From positions 63,442,211 through 63,506,210 of the forward strand of contig NC_083604.1 of assembly GCF_029168945.1 (NCBI RefSeq): 64,000 nt of DNA. Direction: 5' to 3'. Numbering within the stretch: the first letter of the stretch is position 1; each line of letters begins with the position of its first letter. The stretch comes from Cannabis sativa (taxonomy: Eukaryota > Streptophyta > Magnoliopsida > Rosales > Cannabaceae). A program made the translations under genes and the position numbers. Shown piece after piece: positions 14,892 through 27,874 of this stretch. A model generated the notes under the pieces. The model saw nothing but the letters and a program-made list of their open reading frames with translations. It was not told the DNA's origin and searched no databases.

Positions 14892-15062
14892 CGCAGGCAG
14901 TTGCAGAGAATCTGTGAAATGCAGTTTCTTTCTTCACTGATTCAGCTGAGCCTAGAGAGAGAGAAGTAATCTCAGAAGAAGAAGTGTGGATGTGAACGTT
15001 GCATCGAAGAAGAAGCTTATTTATTTTATATTTTTAGTTTTTATTTTATTAATTTTATATAA

Positions 15063-15078
15063 TTGGCGCGATTCGCCA
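15063..15078. promoter_or_regulatory. Candidate E2F-like site / GC palindrome upstream of the membrane-protein gene
   Basis: TTGGCGCGATTCGCCA, an inverted repeat with arms TGGCG and CGCCA, about 175 bp before the start codon of the - strand gene. TTGGCGCG fits the plant E2F/DP consensus. It stands out in AT-rich DNA. A cell-cycle role is inference only. Confidence 0.35.
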
Positions 15079-17861
15079 GAAAAGGCTCCTGACTACGACA
15101 TCGACTCCCAACGACCGTTTCTTCACACTGTTCGATCCATCATTTGACCAAAATACCCTTTCCTTTATTTAATGTGCATTATTTTATTTTCTTTGTCATA
15201 TTTTCACTTATATATTCTTTCTATTATTTTTTTTGCCCCTTCCCAATAACCCTCATCCCTTTTTCTTCCTTTAAATGATGCTTCTTTTTTTTTTTTACTT
15301 TACTCTTTAGAGTCTTTTTTCAATTTATTAAATGGTTTTTTCATTTTTCATCTCCAAATTGATGCAAATACTATTCATGTTTAGTTATAAATTACTAGGT
15401 TGCTAGTACATTGTCATCAATTTTATTTCACATCTTTTCTCAATAACTCCCCATCCCCCACCTTTGTTTTTTGAGCTTATTGTACTATTTACTAGTGGGG
15501 TTGCCCCATTATTTTTGGACCATATCTCTCCAACCCTTATTTTCTTTAATCTTTTTTACACTCAATTATGTTACTCAAATTACAATAACACTCTTTTTTA
15601 CCTTGGTTGGTACTTCATTCATTCATCTCTAACTTGGGTTCATTTAACTCAACCACAATATTGTATCCTATGTTAAATTATTAACTTGTCTTAATAAGTG
15701 TCGGCTCAAGAGGTGGGCATCTACCCTTAGGTTACGCCCCTTAAGGACAAAATCTTTTATTATAAAATCTTTGATAATCGATTCAATTATATTTGCACCT
15801 AATTCCTAGATAGTTTAGCCAATTTAGGGATTAATGTTTTTGCATTAGAAAGTTAATTCTGTTTTTGACCTAACCCCTAGATGTATATGAGAAATTAATT
15901 AGGTTTTTAAGAATGAGTTACACAAAGCACCTATGACTTCTTAAAGTGTATTGATTAAACTGTTAAAGTAATATAAAAGTTGTATTATTTTTATTTGTAG
16001 TTTTTCAAAAGAAAAAGCATAAACTTAAATATAATATTAATAGGCGTTGGGAAGGGCAAAATAGGAAAAGAGAAAGATAGAAAATAAGAAAGGTACGTGA
16101 TGATAGATTAAGAGGATGCATGTGAGTTCGAAAAAGGCCAAAAGAAAAGATAGGCACGGGAGAGAGAGAAGAAGAAGAAGAAGAAGAAGTAGTCCCTCAC
16201 GGGTGGTTTTACTATTTCTCACGGGCATTCTCCACCCACCTTCCGTACGTACTCACTCCTGTCCCCTTCCTTCTAACTTATGGGCCGCCCCATCTCTACA
16301 TGGGCCGGGCTGCTCTTTTCGGAAACTACTATTTTTTTTTTTTTGAGAATTTACAAAAATGTAAGAAAAATTAACATAGCTTAGAAAAAGTAATGCATAA
16401 TTCTAGAGAAATTTACAAAAATATTGAAATTTGGATTAATTTTTTCAAAAAATACTATCACATTGAATTTTTTTAAAAAAATACTATCTTTTTATAAAAC
16501 ACCAGTAAAACAAAAGCAGATTAACTCAAAACAACAGTAGAACAACTAAAAAACACCAGTAGAATAACAATGAAAACTTAACACAGTATAATGCAATATG
16601 AAACTTATAAAAAAATATAATAAAAAAGTAAAAAAATACCGCTTGATAGTATTTTTGTAAAAAATTGGCAAAAGTTAGTATACTATATAAATTTCTCTAA
16701 TTCTATATATATCTTTATATATTAAAAGTGACTATCTAACGGCATTTGTTAGTTTAACGCTGTTTAAATTTTTTATTCTGTTAAATTTAACAGAGATTAA
16801 ACCCTCCCGTTAACTTTAAAATAGTAAATATAAATTAAACTCTTAAGCCGACTGTCAACCCTTGTCAACCCCCGACTCCTGTGATATCAATCACCTATTG
16901 GTGCTATACGATTGAAAGATGGTGCCATACGATTGAATTTCCAATTTTAAAATTCAACAAATAAGCGAGAGAATAGAAGATTTTTAAGTCGGTACACTGA
17001 TTCAATGGAACATTCAATTTTTTAATCAGAATTGATATAAAATTGTTGTTGATTGATAAGCTCCGGAATTGTCGATTGAGGCAAACAACGATTAGGTCGA
17101 TACGATTTTACATACCCACAACACCGTTCATTCCTATTATCTTCCTATCTGCATCTTTTAGTCTTTGTTGGCACCCTACAAAAAAAGTATTGGTAGAAAA
17201 GATAGCAGATTACAAATCCTGATCGAGCATTGTGTCGCATTCGATCATCCTCCAAAAACTCACCATCTCCGCCATGGACTGTCCCCTTCCAAATGTCTAA
17301 CCTTAACTTGTTAAGGTCAGACGAGATCAAGATCATCATCTTCATAATCATCATAGCCAGAGCTTTTTTTGAATAAGAAAAAATGTTGAAGCTTCCCGGT
17401 GGAGGTCGCTATGGATTGTCCCCTTCCAAACTCACCATTTTGTTTGCTTTATTATCTGTGTAATTTTCAAAATGTGTTCTTATATTTCAGGTATGATGTT
17501 ATGGAAGTATCATCACTAATTTTGTTGCAGTGATTTTTTAATTCAGAAAAAACTAAAAGACGAACTGAAACTTCAGTGTTTAAATCGAAAACATTCTCTC
17601 TCTCTCATATTGACGGCAAAACATTTGATACCATTTTTAGATAATTGAAATCATAAACTAGCTCCGCATCATTACAAATATATGGGAAAAAATCCATAAA
17701 AATATAAAAATATAAAAAAAAATACCATAAAAATTTTAATAAAGAAAAATTGCCATATTTTTGTAAGACAATTTTTTTTCTTTCATATTTCATGTAATTT
17801 TCTCTTATTATTACAATACTATCATCTTTTCTTTCTTTTGTAATTTTTTTTATGTGTATGT
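15079..17861. other. AT-rich intergenic region
   Basis: No gene supported. Contents: a purine run with GAAGAAG repeats near 16165-16190, two ATGGGCC words (near 16270 and 16300) of the plant site-II type, a MITE-like unit (16404-16699), and otherwise A/T-rich sequence. Short open frames here lack codon structure or homology that I can see. Confidence 0.5.
16404..16699. mobile_element. Candidate MITE with 12-bp perfect TIRs
   Basis: A 296-bp unit bounded by TAGAGAAATTTA and its exact reverse complement TAAATTTCTCTA, with ATTC directly outside both ends (16400-16403, 16700-16703) as a possible TSD. The interior has short ACACCAGTA repeats and no ORF. The superfamily is not assigned. Confidence 0.5.
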
Positions 17862-19242
17862 TGTTATACCCGAAATTTAATTATACACCAGAAGGTGACA
17901 TGTAACAGAAGGAATTTCAATCAACTCAATGAATATAATAATGACATTATATCATTAAATGCAATTTAAATAACTCATTTTAATTAAATATATGTTTGAT
18001 AGAAATATTCAAACTCGCTGATTGTTTTAATCTTATGCGAGACAAGAATAATAACTATTAAATTAAGGATTGACAAAACATATGTCAGCCTTGGGATAAA
18101 CTTAGTAAAATATATGAGAATAGATACTCTCATGCATGAGCAGAATAAAAGTGGCAACAACCGCCTTGCATTATTCATAATGTGGAGATCATCTCGCATC
18201 ATTAATATAAATAGAGGGGTTCAGCGAGATAGAGTGCATCTAACACATAGCATTTTTTCCTATTAAGATAGATAAGAAGGAGAGCTCGTGTTTGACGAGA
18301 TGCAACCTTCCTAGTCAGCATAACCGTCTAAAGGATAAAGATAAGGAGCGGTTAGGTAGTTATTAGATATTATCCCATGTGTGAATAAATAAAACGTGAG
18401 GAATGTCCATGTTTCATTAGCATTTATAGATGAATCAGTCCCAAATAAAATAAAGGAGTTCAACCTCTAGCTCCTCCAAACTTCTAAGGCAAAACCTAAC
18501 CTAAAATTTATTGATTTTTCTACGGTTTTTGTTAGTTTTCAGTGGTTGTTTGTAGTTGAACATGTTGACAAATGTTCATTGGTAAGGTTTGGCTCAGGAT
18601 TGGATGAGTTATGTGATTTCCAAACTCGGACAGGGAGATTTAAGACCATCCGATTTAGGCAGTTTTAGGATAGCCATTTAATTTTATTTTTGTTGATAAT
18701 TTGATTGAGATTCCTTCATGAAAAAATTTCATTATGATGTTTTTAGGTACCCCAAAAAATTTGGTAAGATTTGGCTTAGAATTGAATGAGATATGCAAGT
18801 TTTAAAATTGGGTAGTGGAGTTCAGATTGTCTGATTTAGGTAGAATTTGGGGGTCCATTTTTAAAGCGGACTATCTATTTTGAGACTTTTCCAGGACCCC
18901 AATTGAATGTTTTCTCAATACTTAGGGTATTGCCATGATATTTATCGACAGGAAAACTTTTAGTTTTGAATTTAAGTCTCCAAAAGTGTTAGGGCAACAC
19001 TTATTGGTTTTTCTAGAATTGTGACTTAGGGCCTTCGATTACCAGTAACTATTTCCACTCAGGTTGACCGATACACCTGAAATAAAAATTGAGGTAAGAC
19101 TAGTATAACACACATACATATGTACATATTTATGTTTATGTTTGCCAGATGTATGACATATCCGTTAGAACGATAGTTGGTATATATATGATTGCATCTT
19201 GATATCATGAATATATATGTTTGGCAATTCAAAAAGTATGAA

Positions 19243-19338
19243 CCAATGATACCAACACTTGTACGCCAGAGTACTGAGTGCATGTGGTATTATGGTTGAT
19301 TATACTTTTGAAAGCATGAACTAATGCTACCAACACTA
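19243..19338. repeat. Tandem repeat of about 75 bp, left part
   Basis: A unit with the order ACCAATGATACCAACAC, GTACG, GAGTAC, TGCATGTGGTATTATGG. The first unit is whole. The second is cut after CCAACACTA by solo LTR A. Confidence 0.7.
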
Positions 19339-20260
19339 TGTTGGGAATATTTTACCAGGATCTAGATTTACTAACAAGTATGTTGATTAACATCCTAAAT
19401 ATGAATTCTCTAAAACAATGAAAATAAACACATAACGGTTTAATAAAACCTTACATTGGTTGCAGCGGAATATAATGACTTTCATTCCGTTCAAGATCTC
19501 TAGCCCTTGATTCCTTTATGTAGCAGAGCATTATCAAGATTTGAACCTGGATCTCTTTCTCTCCTTCGGGTTTGGTTAGCACCGTCTTACTCACTATGAT
19601 TGAGTACTTGACTTGATATGTGTGGGCACGTCACTCTTTCACTCAAGGTTTAGAAAGTGAAGAACAATGAAGGAGGTGAAATCTCTATAGAAGGAACTCT
19701 CTCATCTAGATTGGTTGAATAGTCAAGTTTGACATTAGTTTGACAAAGTGTCAAGTGGATGAGATGAGAGCATCATGTTCCTTTTATAGTGTTTCAACTA
19801 GGGCTTAGGGTTGAATTATATGGATTAAAAAAGAATAAAATATTGGGCAAAAATTACTTATGGCCGTACACAATAGTGGACCCATCTCTAGTTAGATTTT
19901 TGCCACTTTATTTCAATCACTTATTCTTCTTTTCAATAATATCATATTTTCCAATTCAATCATATAAATGCCAAAACTATTATTTAATAATTATAATTAA
20001 TTACTAAATAAAATTGTCATTTATGTAATTTATTAATTAGACCACACAAAGTCTCTTTATTAACAAATTGACACCAAAACCTCTTTTCTTCACAATTAAG
20101 CCCTTGCTTAGTGAAAATTCATAAATAAGACATAGTCTAATTTTAGAATTATAATTGATTAATTAAAATTAATTAACTGAGTCTGCAAGCAGTATTATCT
20201 CAACTAGTGAGGGGACCATGGGCCTATATAACCGAGCTTTCAATAAGTAGATTTAGAATT
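19339..20260 (-). repeat. Copia solo LTR A, left segment
   Basis: Begins TGTTGGGAATATTTTACC. The TSD CACTA lies at 19334-19338 and again at 46374-46378 after the matching right end. It is cut at 20260 by LTR B. The - strand carries CTATAAAAGG near 19776-19786, a likely TATA box. It is the same family as LTRs B, C, D and E. Confidence 0.9.
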
Positions 20261-22171
20261 TGTTGGGATTATTTTACCAGGATCTAGATTTACTAACAAG
20301 TATGTTGAATTAACATCCTAAATATGAATTCTCTAAAACAATGAAATAAACACATAAGGATTTAAGAAAACCTTATGTTGATTGCAGCGGAATATAATGA
20401 CTCCTTCCGTTCAAGATCTCTAGCCCTTGATTCCTTTCTGTAGCAGAGCATTATCAAGATCTGAACTTGGATCTCTTTCTCTCCTTCGGGTTTGGTTACC
20501 GCCTTCTTACTCACTATGATTGAGTACTTGACTTGCTATGTGTGGGCACGTTACTCATTCACTCAAGGTTTCGAATATGGTGAAGAACAATGAAGGAGGC
20601 TGAAATCACTAAGGAAGGAACTCTCTCATCAACTAGTTGTCTCACATAGAAAACTAGGTTTGATTTTGGTTGAAGGCATCAAGTGGATGAGTGAGAGTAT
20701 CATGTTCCTTTTATAGTGTTTCAACTAGGGCTTAGGGTTGAATTATATGGATTAAAAAACAATAAAATATTGGGCAAAATTCAACTATGGCCGTACACTT
20801 TAAATGGGCCATTCTCTGGTTACAATTTTGCCACTTTATTTCAACCACTTATTCTTCTTTTCAATAATACCATATTTTCCAATTCAATCCTATAAATGCC
20901 AAACCTATTTATTTAATAATTATAATTAATTACTAAATAAAATTGTCATTTATGTAATTTATTAATTAGACCATACAAGGTCTCTTAATTAATACATTGA
21001 CCCCAAAATCTTTTTTTTTTTCACAATTAAGCCATTGCTTAGTGAAAATTCATATATAAGACATAGTCTAATTTTAGAATTATAACCTCTTTTCTTCACA
21101 ATTAAGCCCTTGCTTAGTGAAAATTCATAAATAAGACACAGTCGAATTTTAAAATTATAATTGATTAATTAAAATCAATTAAGTGAGTCTGCAAGCAGTA
21201 TTATCTCAACTAGTGAGGGGACCATGGGCCTATATAACCGAACTTTCAATAAGTAGATCTAGAATTCACCAAGTAAATTCTCAACTTATTAATTTTGCCT
21301 TGCTCTACTATAGATTTGGAATTGAATACACTCCCAGTTATATATAACGCTCTATATGTACCACGATATAGATACATTATAATTATTCATTGTTACAATC
21401 CTAATAGTCAAGGATCCTCTATAAATGATCTACACTTAATAGGGATAAATTTACCGTTATACCCTTCAATGTATTTTATCCTTAAAACACTTAGCAACCT
21501 ATAAATGATACTTCAGTAAACTAATATAATTACTGAAATGAGGCCTCAATCATTTATCTCTATTCAGCCAAGCTCAAACGAAATCATCGTTTCACTTCTA
21601 AAAAACTTATAGAAGCTATAGATTCCATATTTATGTTTAGCGTTCCATCTCAATTGCACTACCATGTTCCTAAGATGTAAGTATCCACCAGAACCAAAAG
21701 TTAATTTCCATGAACAAGTCAAAGAACATAAATAATACAACTAAGTTGAACCTAATCATATCAAGATTAAGACCCATAAACCTAAGATCAACCATTGATA
21801 TTGACTTAGAAAGATATAACGGTAAGTTTATGATATCTTATCTAAGATCAATATCGGTCTCTTCCAATGTATACTCCATACATCTGATATTGGTAAACTT
21901 TGCCAATGCCTTGGAAAGGACATAACACTTATCCAAGGTGTAAGTATACCTTATCGCCTATTATCATGCCAGTCTAAATCCAGTGAACTGACAAATCATG
22001 GGAATTAAACTTTTGAACATATAATCATGATTATATTCCACTAATAGAATTTATACATTAAACAATCATGAAATAAATCATGTGAACAATGCAACATAAA
22101 ATGTAGTTTCTGATCTTTATTAATTAGTAAATCTGATTATATTGAAATGAGTTTTATTTAGGGCACAAAAC
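20261..22171 (-). repeat. Copia solo LTR B (last 6 bp at 45459-45464)
   Basis: Begins TGTTGGGATTATTTTACC. It runs to GGGCACAAAAC, where the Athila element is inserted, and ends with CCAACA at 45459-45464. The TSD is GAATT (20256-20260) versus GACTT (45465-45469), one mismatch. It contains a short internal duplication near 21003-21180 (TTCACAATTAAGCC twice). No coding sequence is seen. Confidence 0.88.
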
Positions 22172-23343
22172 TGTTACGAAAATTGTGAAACAATACGCAA
22201 GTGCACGCAATCAAGCAGTAAACTCACGCAAGTGAGATCAAACCACAGGGAATTGGATTAATTACTACTGAATTATACTTATGATTCTATTCGGCAAATC
22301 AATACTTTTTACGATTTGAAAAGAATAAAAGTAATTCAAGAAACTTAAATAAAACAAGTGAATATTAATCAAGATGAGACGATAGGGAGGAGAATCCTGT
22401 TGTTTGTTTACCCAATTGTTAATGCCTAATTGTTATCCTTTTCTCGAAGTGAAAGACAGATTATAAATCAACCTAACTCTTTTCAGATCTTTTAGGTTCT
22501 AAATCACATGTTCTCTAATTAATCTCTTAATTAAACTAACATGAAATCAACATTAAGCAAATAATCTAATTGTCACATAAGTCATGCAAATACTTTCGTT
22601 TCACATAGAACCTCGATTATCCAATTTTAGCATTCTCAATTCTCACTTTTCAGATTTTAAATTGAGATCATGGAACATGTAGAAGGTGATCAAGCTTACA
22701 CATCGAATTAAACACAAATATAGATAATTTCACAATCAAGATGGAGGAATGGCAATTATTCATTAACTAGGCAAAAACTTTAAACAACATTCATCATCCT
22801 CCCTAAATGGTAATTTAGCTCATATTCAAATCCATAACCATTCCTAAAACAGAATTCAACATAAAGAAATTAAAAAGGAAGAGAGAGAGAAACTGTTGGT
22901 GGAATGACTCTGGATCTTCACTTTGCTCCTCTAGCCGCTCTCCACTGCGTTTTAAGTCTCAAAATTGCCTCCCCTAATTTTCAATCCCAGTCTTCTTTTT
23001 ATTTCTCATTTTTAGGGTTTAAAGGACGAAAAATACCCCTGCTTGTACGGGCTCTTGCCGCGGCCATGGCATCCTCCGCTGCGGCGACTGGAGCCCCCAA
23101 AAACGACCTCTCTATTTTCGAGTTATGGCCGCGGCCATGGTGATCTCACCGCGGCCAAAAGTGCACCGAGCATCAATTTGGCGTTTTTCTTGGCTCCACT
23201 TGTCTTTTATTGCACTTTTGTATCCTGGGGCCTCCTTAACTCCGAGAAACCTGAAAACATAGAAAACAAGCGTAATTCTGTCCTAAAACATCGAAAAGCG
23301 AACATAAAAGTGATCCAGAATATAGGCTAGAAATAGCCTAACA
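22172..23343 (-). repeat. Athila 3' LTR
   Basis: 1172 bp, TGTTACGAAAATTG to ATAGCCTAACA on +. It is the same length as its partner. In the first ~150 bp the two differ at eight sites, all transitions. It includes GC-rich words of the GCCGCGGCCATGG type at 23055-23155. Confidence 0.93.
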
Positions 23344-23357
23344 AATTCCCCCAAACT
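23344..23357 (-). other. Athila polypurine tract
   Basis: AGTTTGGGGGAATT on -, directly next to the 3' LTR: the primer for plus-strand DNA synthesis. Confidence 0.85.
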
Positions 23358-24614
23358 GAATCTTTACTCACCCTCGAGTAAAGCTAAAACTAAAATAGAA
23401 ATAAAAAAATGCATTAGATAACTAAACCTTCCAATGATTGAACTACCACTACCACCTGCACAACTTCAAGCAAATCAATAACCAGAATTTCAACTCAATA
23501 ACTCTAAGAATTAACTTGGATGCACAATTCAGAAGTAAGCAATTCATATAGACACAAAACACCTCTTTTGACACCCATATCACAACCATTCTACACTCTC
23601 TGACATTCCGCTAACCCATGTTCAATAAGCTTGAATGACATACCTTTCTCCACTAATGTTAACAATTTTGAATCAAAAGGTCTTTTTCGATTACAATATC
23701 ATGGCTTAGGTAAAACAGGTAGATGAGAAGTCATTTAGGCTACATTATACCATAAGCAAAATTATACAGAACAAGCACCCACAATTATCGATTCTTTCAT
23801 CCCAAAGAAACTAGTAAGAGATTATATTTTCCTCTTTTATGTGCCCACCTCATTGTTCACATTTGTTATCTCAAGAAGAATTTATCACATTTATTTGTGT
23901 TTTTTTTTCTTCTTCTTTCTTTTTTTTTTATAGTAAAGGCACTCCACATAATAATTTTTTTTCAATCTCTTACTTTCATTTCCCACTTACAACACTTCAT
24001 TCCCCCCAAACTTGATTAAAAGCTTATGGCATAATAAGGTACATTGAGAATGACATTAGTTAAAGATAACAAATTAAGCTTAGTTAAGTGGTGAGAATTT
24101 TGAAATAGGTTAAGGCTCAACTTTGGGTAAACTAAGGACAAAACTTTTCAGGTTAGCTCGAAAGGCTAAATCGATCCAAAGAAAATTTGCCTAAATCATT
24201 TTCCAAGAAAAAATCATCAAGGATTTTGCTTTAAGAGAGTATGTCACACAAGTTCTATTCCATGTCAAGCCAACATTCCACAATCCAAGTAGAATAAAAG
24301 TGATACACATCAAAAGTAAATGCTTTACATCTAAATGAACACCCTTTTTACACGACATCCAATTCAATTCAAAGAGTTCATGACTCAAGCACACGTTTAA
24401 AATTCCAATCCATTGCACAAGTAAACAACAGTAGTTCAATCAATATTCCAGCTCAGATATCAACCCATGACACTAAAAACAACAAGGACTAACTAAAAAA
24501 ACGAAAAAACTGAAAAAATTAAATCTCTCCCCCCCCCCCCCCAAACTAAAGATACACATTGTCCCCAATGTGAGAAAATAAAATTGCGGTTGAGAGAGAA
24601 TTACCTGAGCCCCA
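23358..24614 (-). other. Athila 3' non-coding region with extra PPT-like tracts
   Basis: Non-coding between the last ORF and the PPT. It holds two more AGTTTGGGGG-type tracts on -: one at 24000-24012 and one with a run of 14 G at 24529-24542. Open frames here (for example 24191-24439 on -) look random. Confidence 0.7.
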
Positions 24615-25797
24615 TCAAAAGGGGTTTGGTGGAGGTCGCTGGTCATAAGGATTGAAGCGGGGCGGCATTGCCAAGTAGTTGGACTCTTCCACTCTGACAT
24701 TCATTCTTGTGATCAGCGAAATCAATTGTTGCACCTGATTCTCATCAAAAACGCTCCTCTGCGCCATATAATTCTGAATGTGCATGTTTTGCTGAATAAG
24801 ATAATTCAGTTGATCATGCATGTACTGCATGGCTGGGTCAAGAGGCCCATCAATACGTTGCGGTACATTTTCTTCACACTCTTCTTGTTCTTCCGCAGGA
24901 GGATCTCTTTGAGCTGGCGGTTGACCATAGGGATGCGGTGGTTTAAATCTAAACACCGTGGCCATGGTAATACTGCGTTGTGGTGCAGCCTTCGTATCAT
25001 AGGAGTATTGTGGTACTCCATGCGCCTCACATAAAGTGGTGATAATGTCAGCAAGCCCGACTCCACCCCCACAAGATCCCTCAACCATAATATCAAAACT
25101 CGTTCTAATTATATCCCCCACATTTAGGTTGAAGCCCTTCACGATGGCATAGACGAATCTCAGCCTGTCTATCTGACCATCAGAATAGTGTTTATTGGGT
25201 ACCAACCTAACACTTACGAAATATAGCCATGCTTTGGCCACCGGGTTTAATTCACACCTAAACAACTGGTAAGGTTCTCCATCGTATTCATGAAACTTGA
25301 GGCCTAGATAACCTAAAGTTTCAGCTATTTCATCATAATTCAACCTCTTTTCTCGGATAAGCTGTTTCAGTGGTTGTTCTTCCATAGTGAAGGTTGGTAA
25401 GTCATAAACGGCATGGATAGCTGCTGTGGAAACCGGCACTTTAACCCCACATAACTTTCACTTTTTCATCCTCTCTTTCTGGCCAATTGGCAAAGAATTC
25501 TAAAGCTAGAGTTTGGTTATTTCGTTCAGTAATATCCACAAATTTTGTCCAACCCCTATTGATTATTTGCTCTCTAATAGGCTCAAATACAGAAGGATTG
25601 CCTCTAAGTTGTCTAAGGTCACCAATGTCCATGCCCCTATCTTCTATGAATGGTCTATCCTTGAGTTGTAGAAAGCGCTCTTGTGCCTCGGCACTCACAA
25701 ATCTAGCCCTATCAACATTTGAACGGCCCGATGACCTAGGTGGGTTAGATGAAGAAGCTCCCCCTCTTTCATTCACTCTTGCTCTTTTAGGACCCAT
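24615..25797 (-). pseudogene. Athila extra ORF (plant transposon protein, env position)
   Basis: An ORF downstream of integrase. It starts MGPKRARVNERGG and contains RFVSAEAQERFLQLKDRPF, DRGMDIGDLR and a long helical middle (LYFVSVRLVPNKHYS, GDIIRTSFDIMVEG), the pattern of the 'putative plant transposon protein' domain common in Athila-type elements. The C-terminal part is Gln/Pro-rich with a coiled region (MHDQLNYLIQQNMHIQNYM). A 1-nt shift at about 25441-25445 splits it into 118- and 274-residue frames; otherwise it is open. No signal peptide or clear membrane segment is seen, so an envelope function is not supported here. The true function is unknown. Confidence 0.75.
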
Positions 25798-26772
25798 TGT
25801 CGCTCCAAATTTCTAACACTCAAGAATTCAAGAAAATTTTGACAGCACATCCCCTTAAAATTCCACTTTTCGGGTGAAAACCCAATCACAAATATCACAA
25901 ATTAATTCACAAACAACTCTCCACAATGATGCATTAAACGATATCCATAAAATCACACTAATTTCACAAGATTCTCCCAAAATAAAAAATTATCTATTAA
26001 CAATTGCATAGATAACTTTAAGAAATTGTTACCTCAATGAAAATCTCCTTTACTCTACCTCCATTGAAGAAAACTTTGAAGTTCTTGAGGTAGATGATGA
26101 TGAATAGTGAGATTTTTGAATTTAGGTGAAGTTTAGGGATTTGGATATGGTTTTTGAGAGGATAAGAGTGTTTGATGAGAGAAAAAAAAGTGTTTTAGAG
26201 TGATTGGGGATGAATGATTATGAAAAAATTGGAAGAAAAAGGGTTTTGATGAGATGAGAATGAAGAAATTTGGTTATGGGGAGTGAGTTTTCGGAGGAGG
26301 TGGTTTAGGGTTGAGAAAGGGGTTTTGATTTTGAAAAAATTGTTTCCCCCTTTTAAAGATTGTCAAGGCATTCTCACTGCGGCCACAAGTGGTCTCGCAG
26401 TGACGAGATGAGGGTAAAAAACACTGTCTCTGGAATCGACTTATGGTCGCGGCGATGGTAGTGCTCGCCACGGCGAGATAGCCTTTAAAAACCCCTCTCT
26501 GTAGTCGACTTTATGGCCGCGACCATGGTTGTGCTCGCCGCGGCCACTGGGCAATGCCCAGAAAAATAATTTTTTTTTTTAACATTACAAAAATAAAAGA
26601 AAACCAATGTTCAGTTTACAAGTTTAATAAACATAAACCAAAAAGAAGAAACAAAAATAGTAATAACAACTAAAAAAAAATAAGAGAGTTCAACTAAAAC
26701 ACCATAAAAATTTGGGTTGCCTCCCAATAGCGCTGTCTTTTTTGTCATATAGCCGGACGTTGACTGAGTTCT
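25798..26772 (-). other. Athila non-coding spacer between integrase and the extra ORF
   Basis: About 1 kb without coding potential. It contains a GC-rich block at 26375-26560 with repeated words such as GGTCGCGGCGATGG, GGCCGCGACCATGG and CTCGCCGCGGCC. They resemble those in the element's LTRs, so the block may be a duplicated leader or promoter for the extra ORF. Confidence 0.55.
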
Positions 26773-27869
26773 TCAAAGAGGCGCCAGAATCATGGCGGAC
26801 TTGGCTTGATCAAAATGACCTCCCAAGTAAAGCTTTAACCGCTGCCCATTGACTTTAAAAGTCTCGGGGTTTTTGCCTTTCAGTTCTATAGCTCCATAAG
26901 GAAACGCCTTGACCACTGTAAATGGTCCTGACCACCTTGACTTTAACTTACTAGGAAACAATTTCAACCTTGAATTGAAAAGAACTTGCTGCCCAGGTTG
27001 AAACTCCTTTTTGACTAAGCTTCGGTCATGCTACTTCTTCGTTCTTTCCTTGTAGATCTTCGCATTCTCGTAAGCCTCATTTCTAAACTCCTCGAACTCA
27101 TTCAATTGCACCAGTCTTTTCTCTCCTGCAGCTTTCAAGTCCATGTTGAGGGTCTTCATAGCCCAAAAGGCCTTATGTTCTAATTCCACTGGCAGATGAC
27201 AAGCTTTTCCAAACACTAACTGATATGGTGGCATCCCGATCGGTGTTTTAAACACTGTTCTATACGCCCATAGTGCATCATCTAACTTTTGTGACCAGTC
27301 TTTTCTTGATCTATGCACTGTTTTCTCCAAAATCATCTTTATCTCCCGATTAGAAATTTCAGCTTGGCCATTACTTTGTGGATGGTATGGTAGAGCAGTT
27401 CTATGGCGGATGCCATATCTCGAGAGGAGTGCTTCAAACTGTTTGTTGCAGAAGTGACGTCCTTCATCGCTTATGATTGCTCGGGGAGTACCGAACCGAG
27501 TGAATATATTCTTTTGAAGGAAGAGAAGAACTATTTTACCGTCATTGACTGGTGTTGTTGCAGCTTCAACCCATTTCGAAACATAGTCCACAGCTAATAA
27601 GATGTACAGATTGCTAAAAGAAGAAGGAAAAGGACCCATAAAATCTATCCCCCACACATCAAACAATTCCACTTCCAAAATTCATGTTAAGGGCATTTCG
27701 TTTCTCCTTGAGATATTTCTTGTTCGCTGACAACGATCACATGCCTTTACAAAACTACTAGCATCCTTGAAAAGCGTAGGCCAAAAGAATCCGCTTTGCA
27801 ACACCTTAGCAGCAGTTCTTGTGCCACTGAAATGTTCTCCACATGGTAAAGCATGGCAGTGATTGAGAA
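26773..27869 (-). pseudogene. Athila integrase
   Basis: Retroviral-type integrase. The H2C2 zinc-binding part lies at 27869-27680 (CHALPCGEHFSGTR to CDRCQRTRNISRR). The catalytic core has Asp in WGIDFMGP, Asp in IISDEGRHF and Glu in [12 protein letters not shown]. The C-terminal part reads LKSRWSGPFTVVKAFPYGAIEL. In-frame stops sit at 27679-27681 (TGA, between MPLT and ILEVELF) and at 27031-27033 (TAG, in ERTKK-stop-HDRS where the family usually has Trp). Both fit C/G to T/A changes. The upstream end is cut by solo LTR C. Confidence 0.88.
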
Positions 27870-27874
27870 TAAAG

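Noticed and set aside
22904..23330. Frames inside the Athila LTRs (also 45014-45385)
   Set aside because: Recur only because LTRs are duplicates, run antisense to the element, and match no gene.
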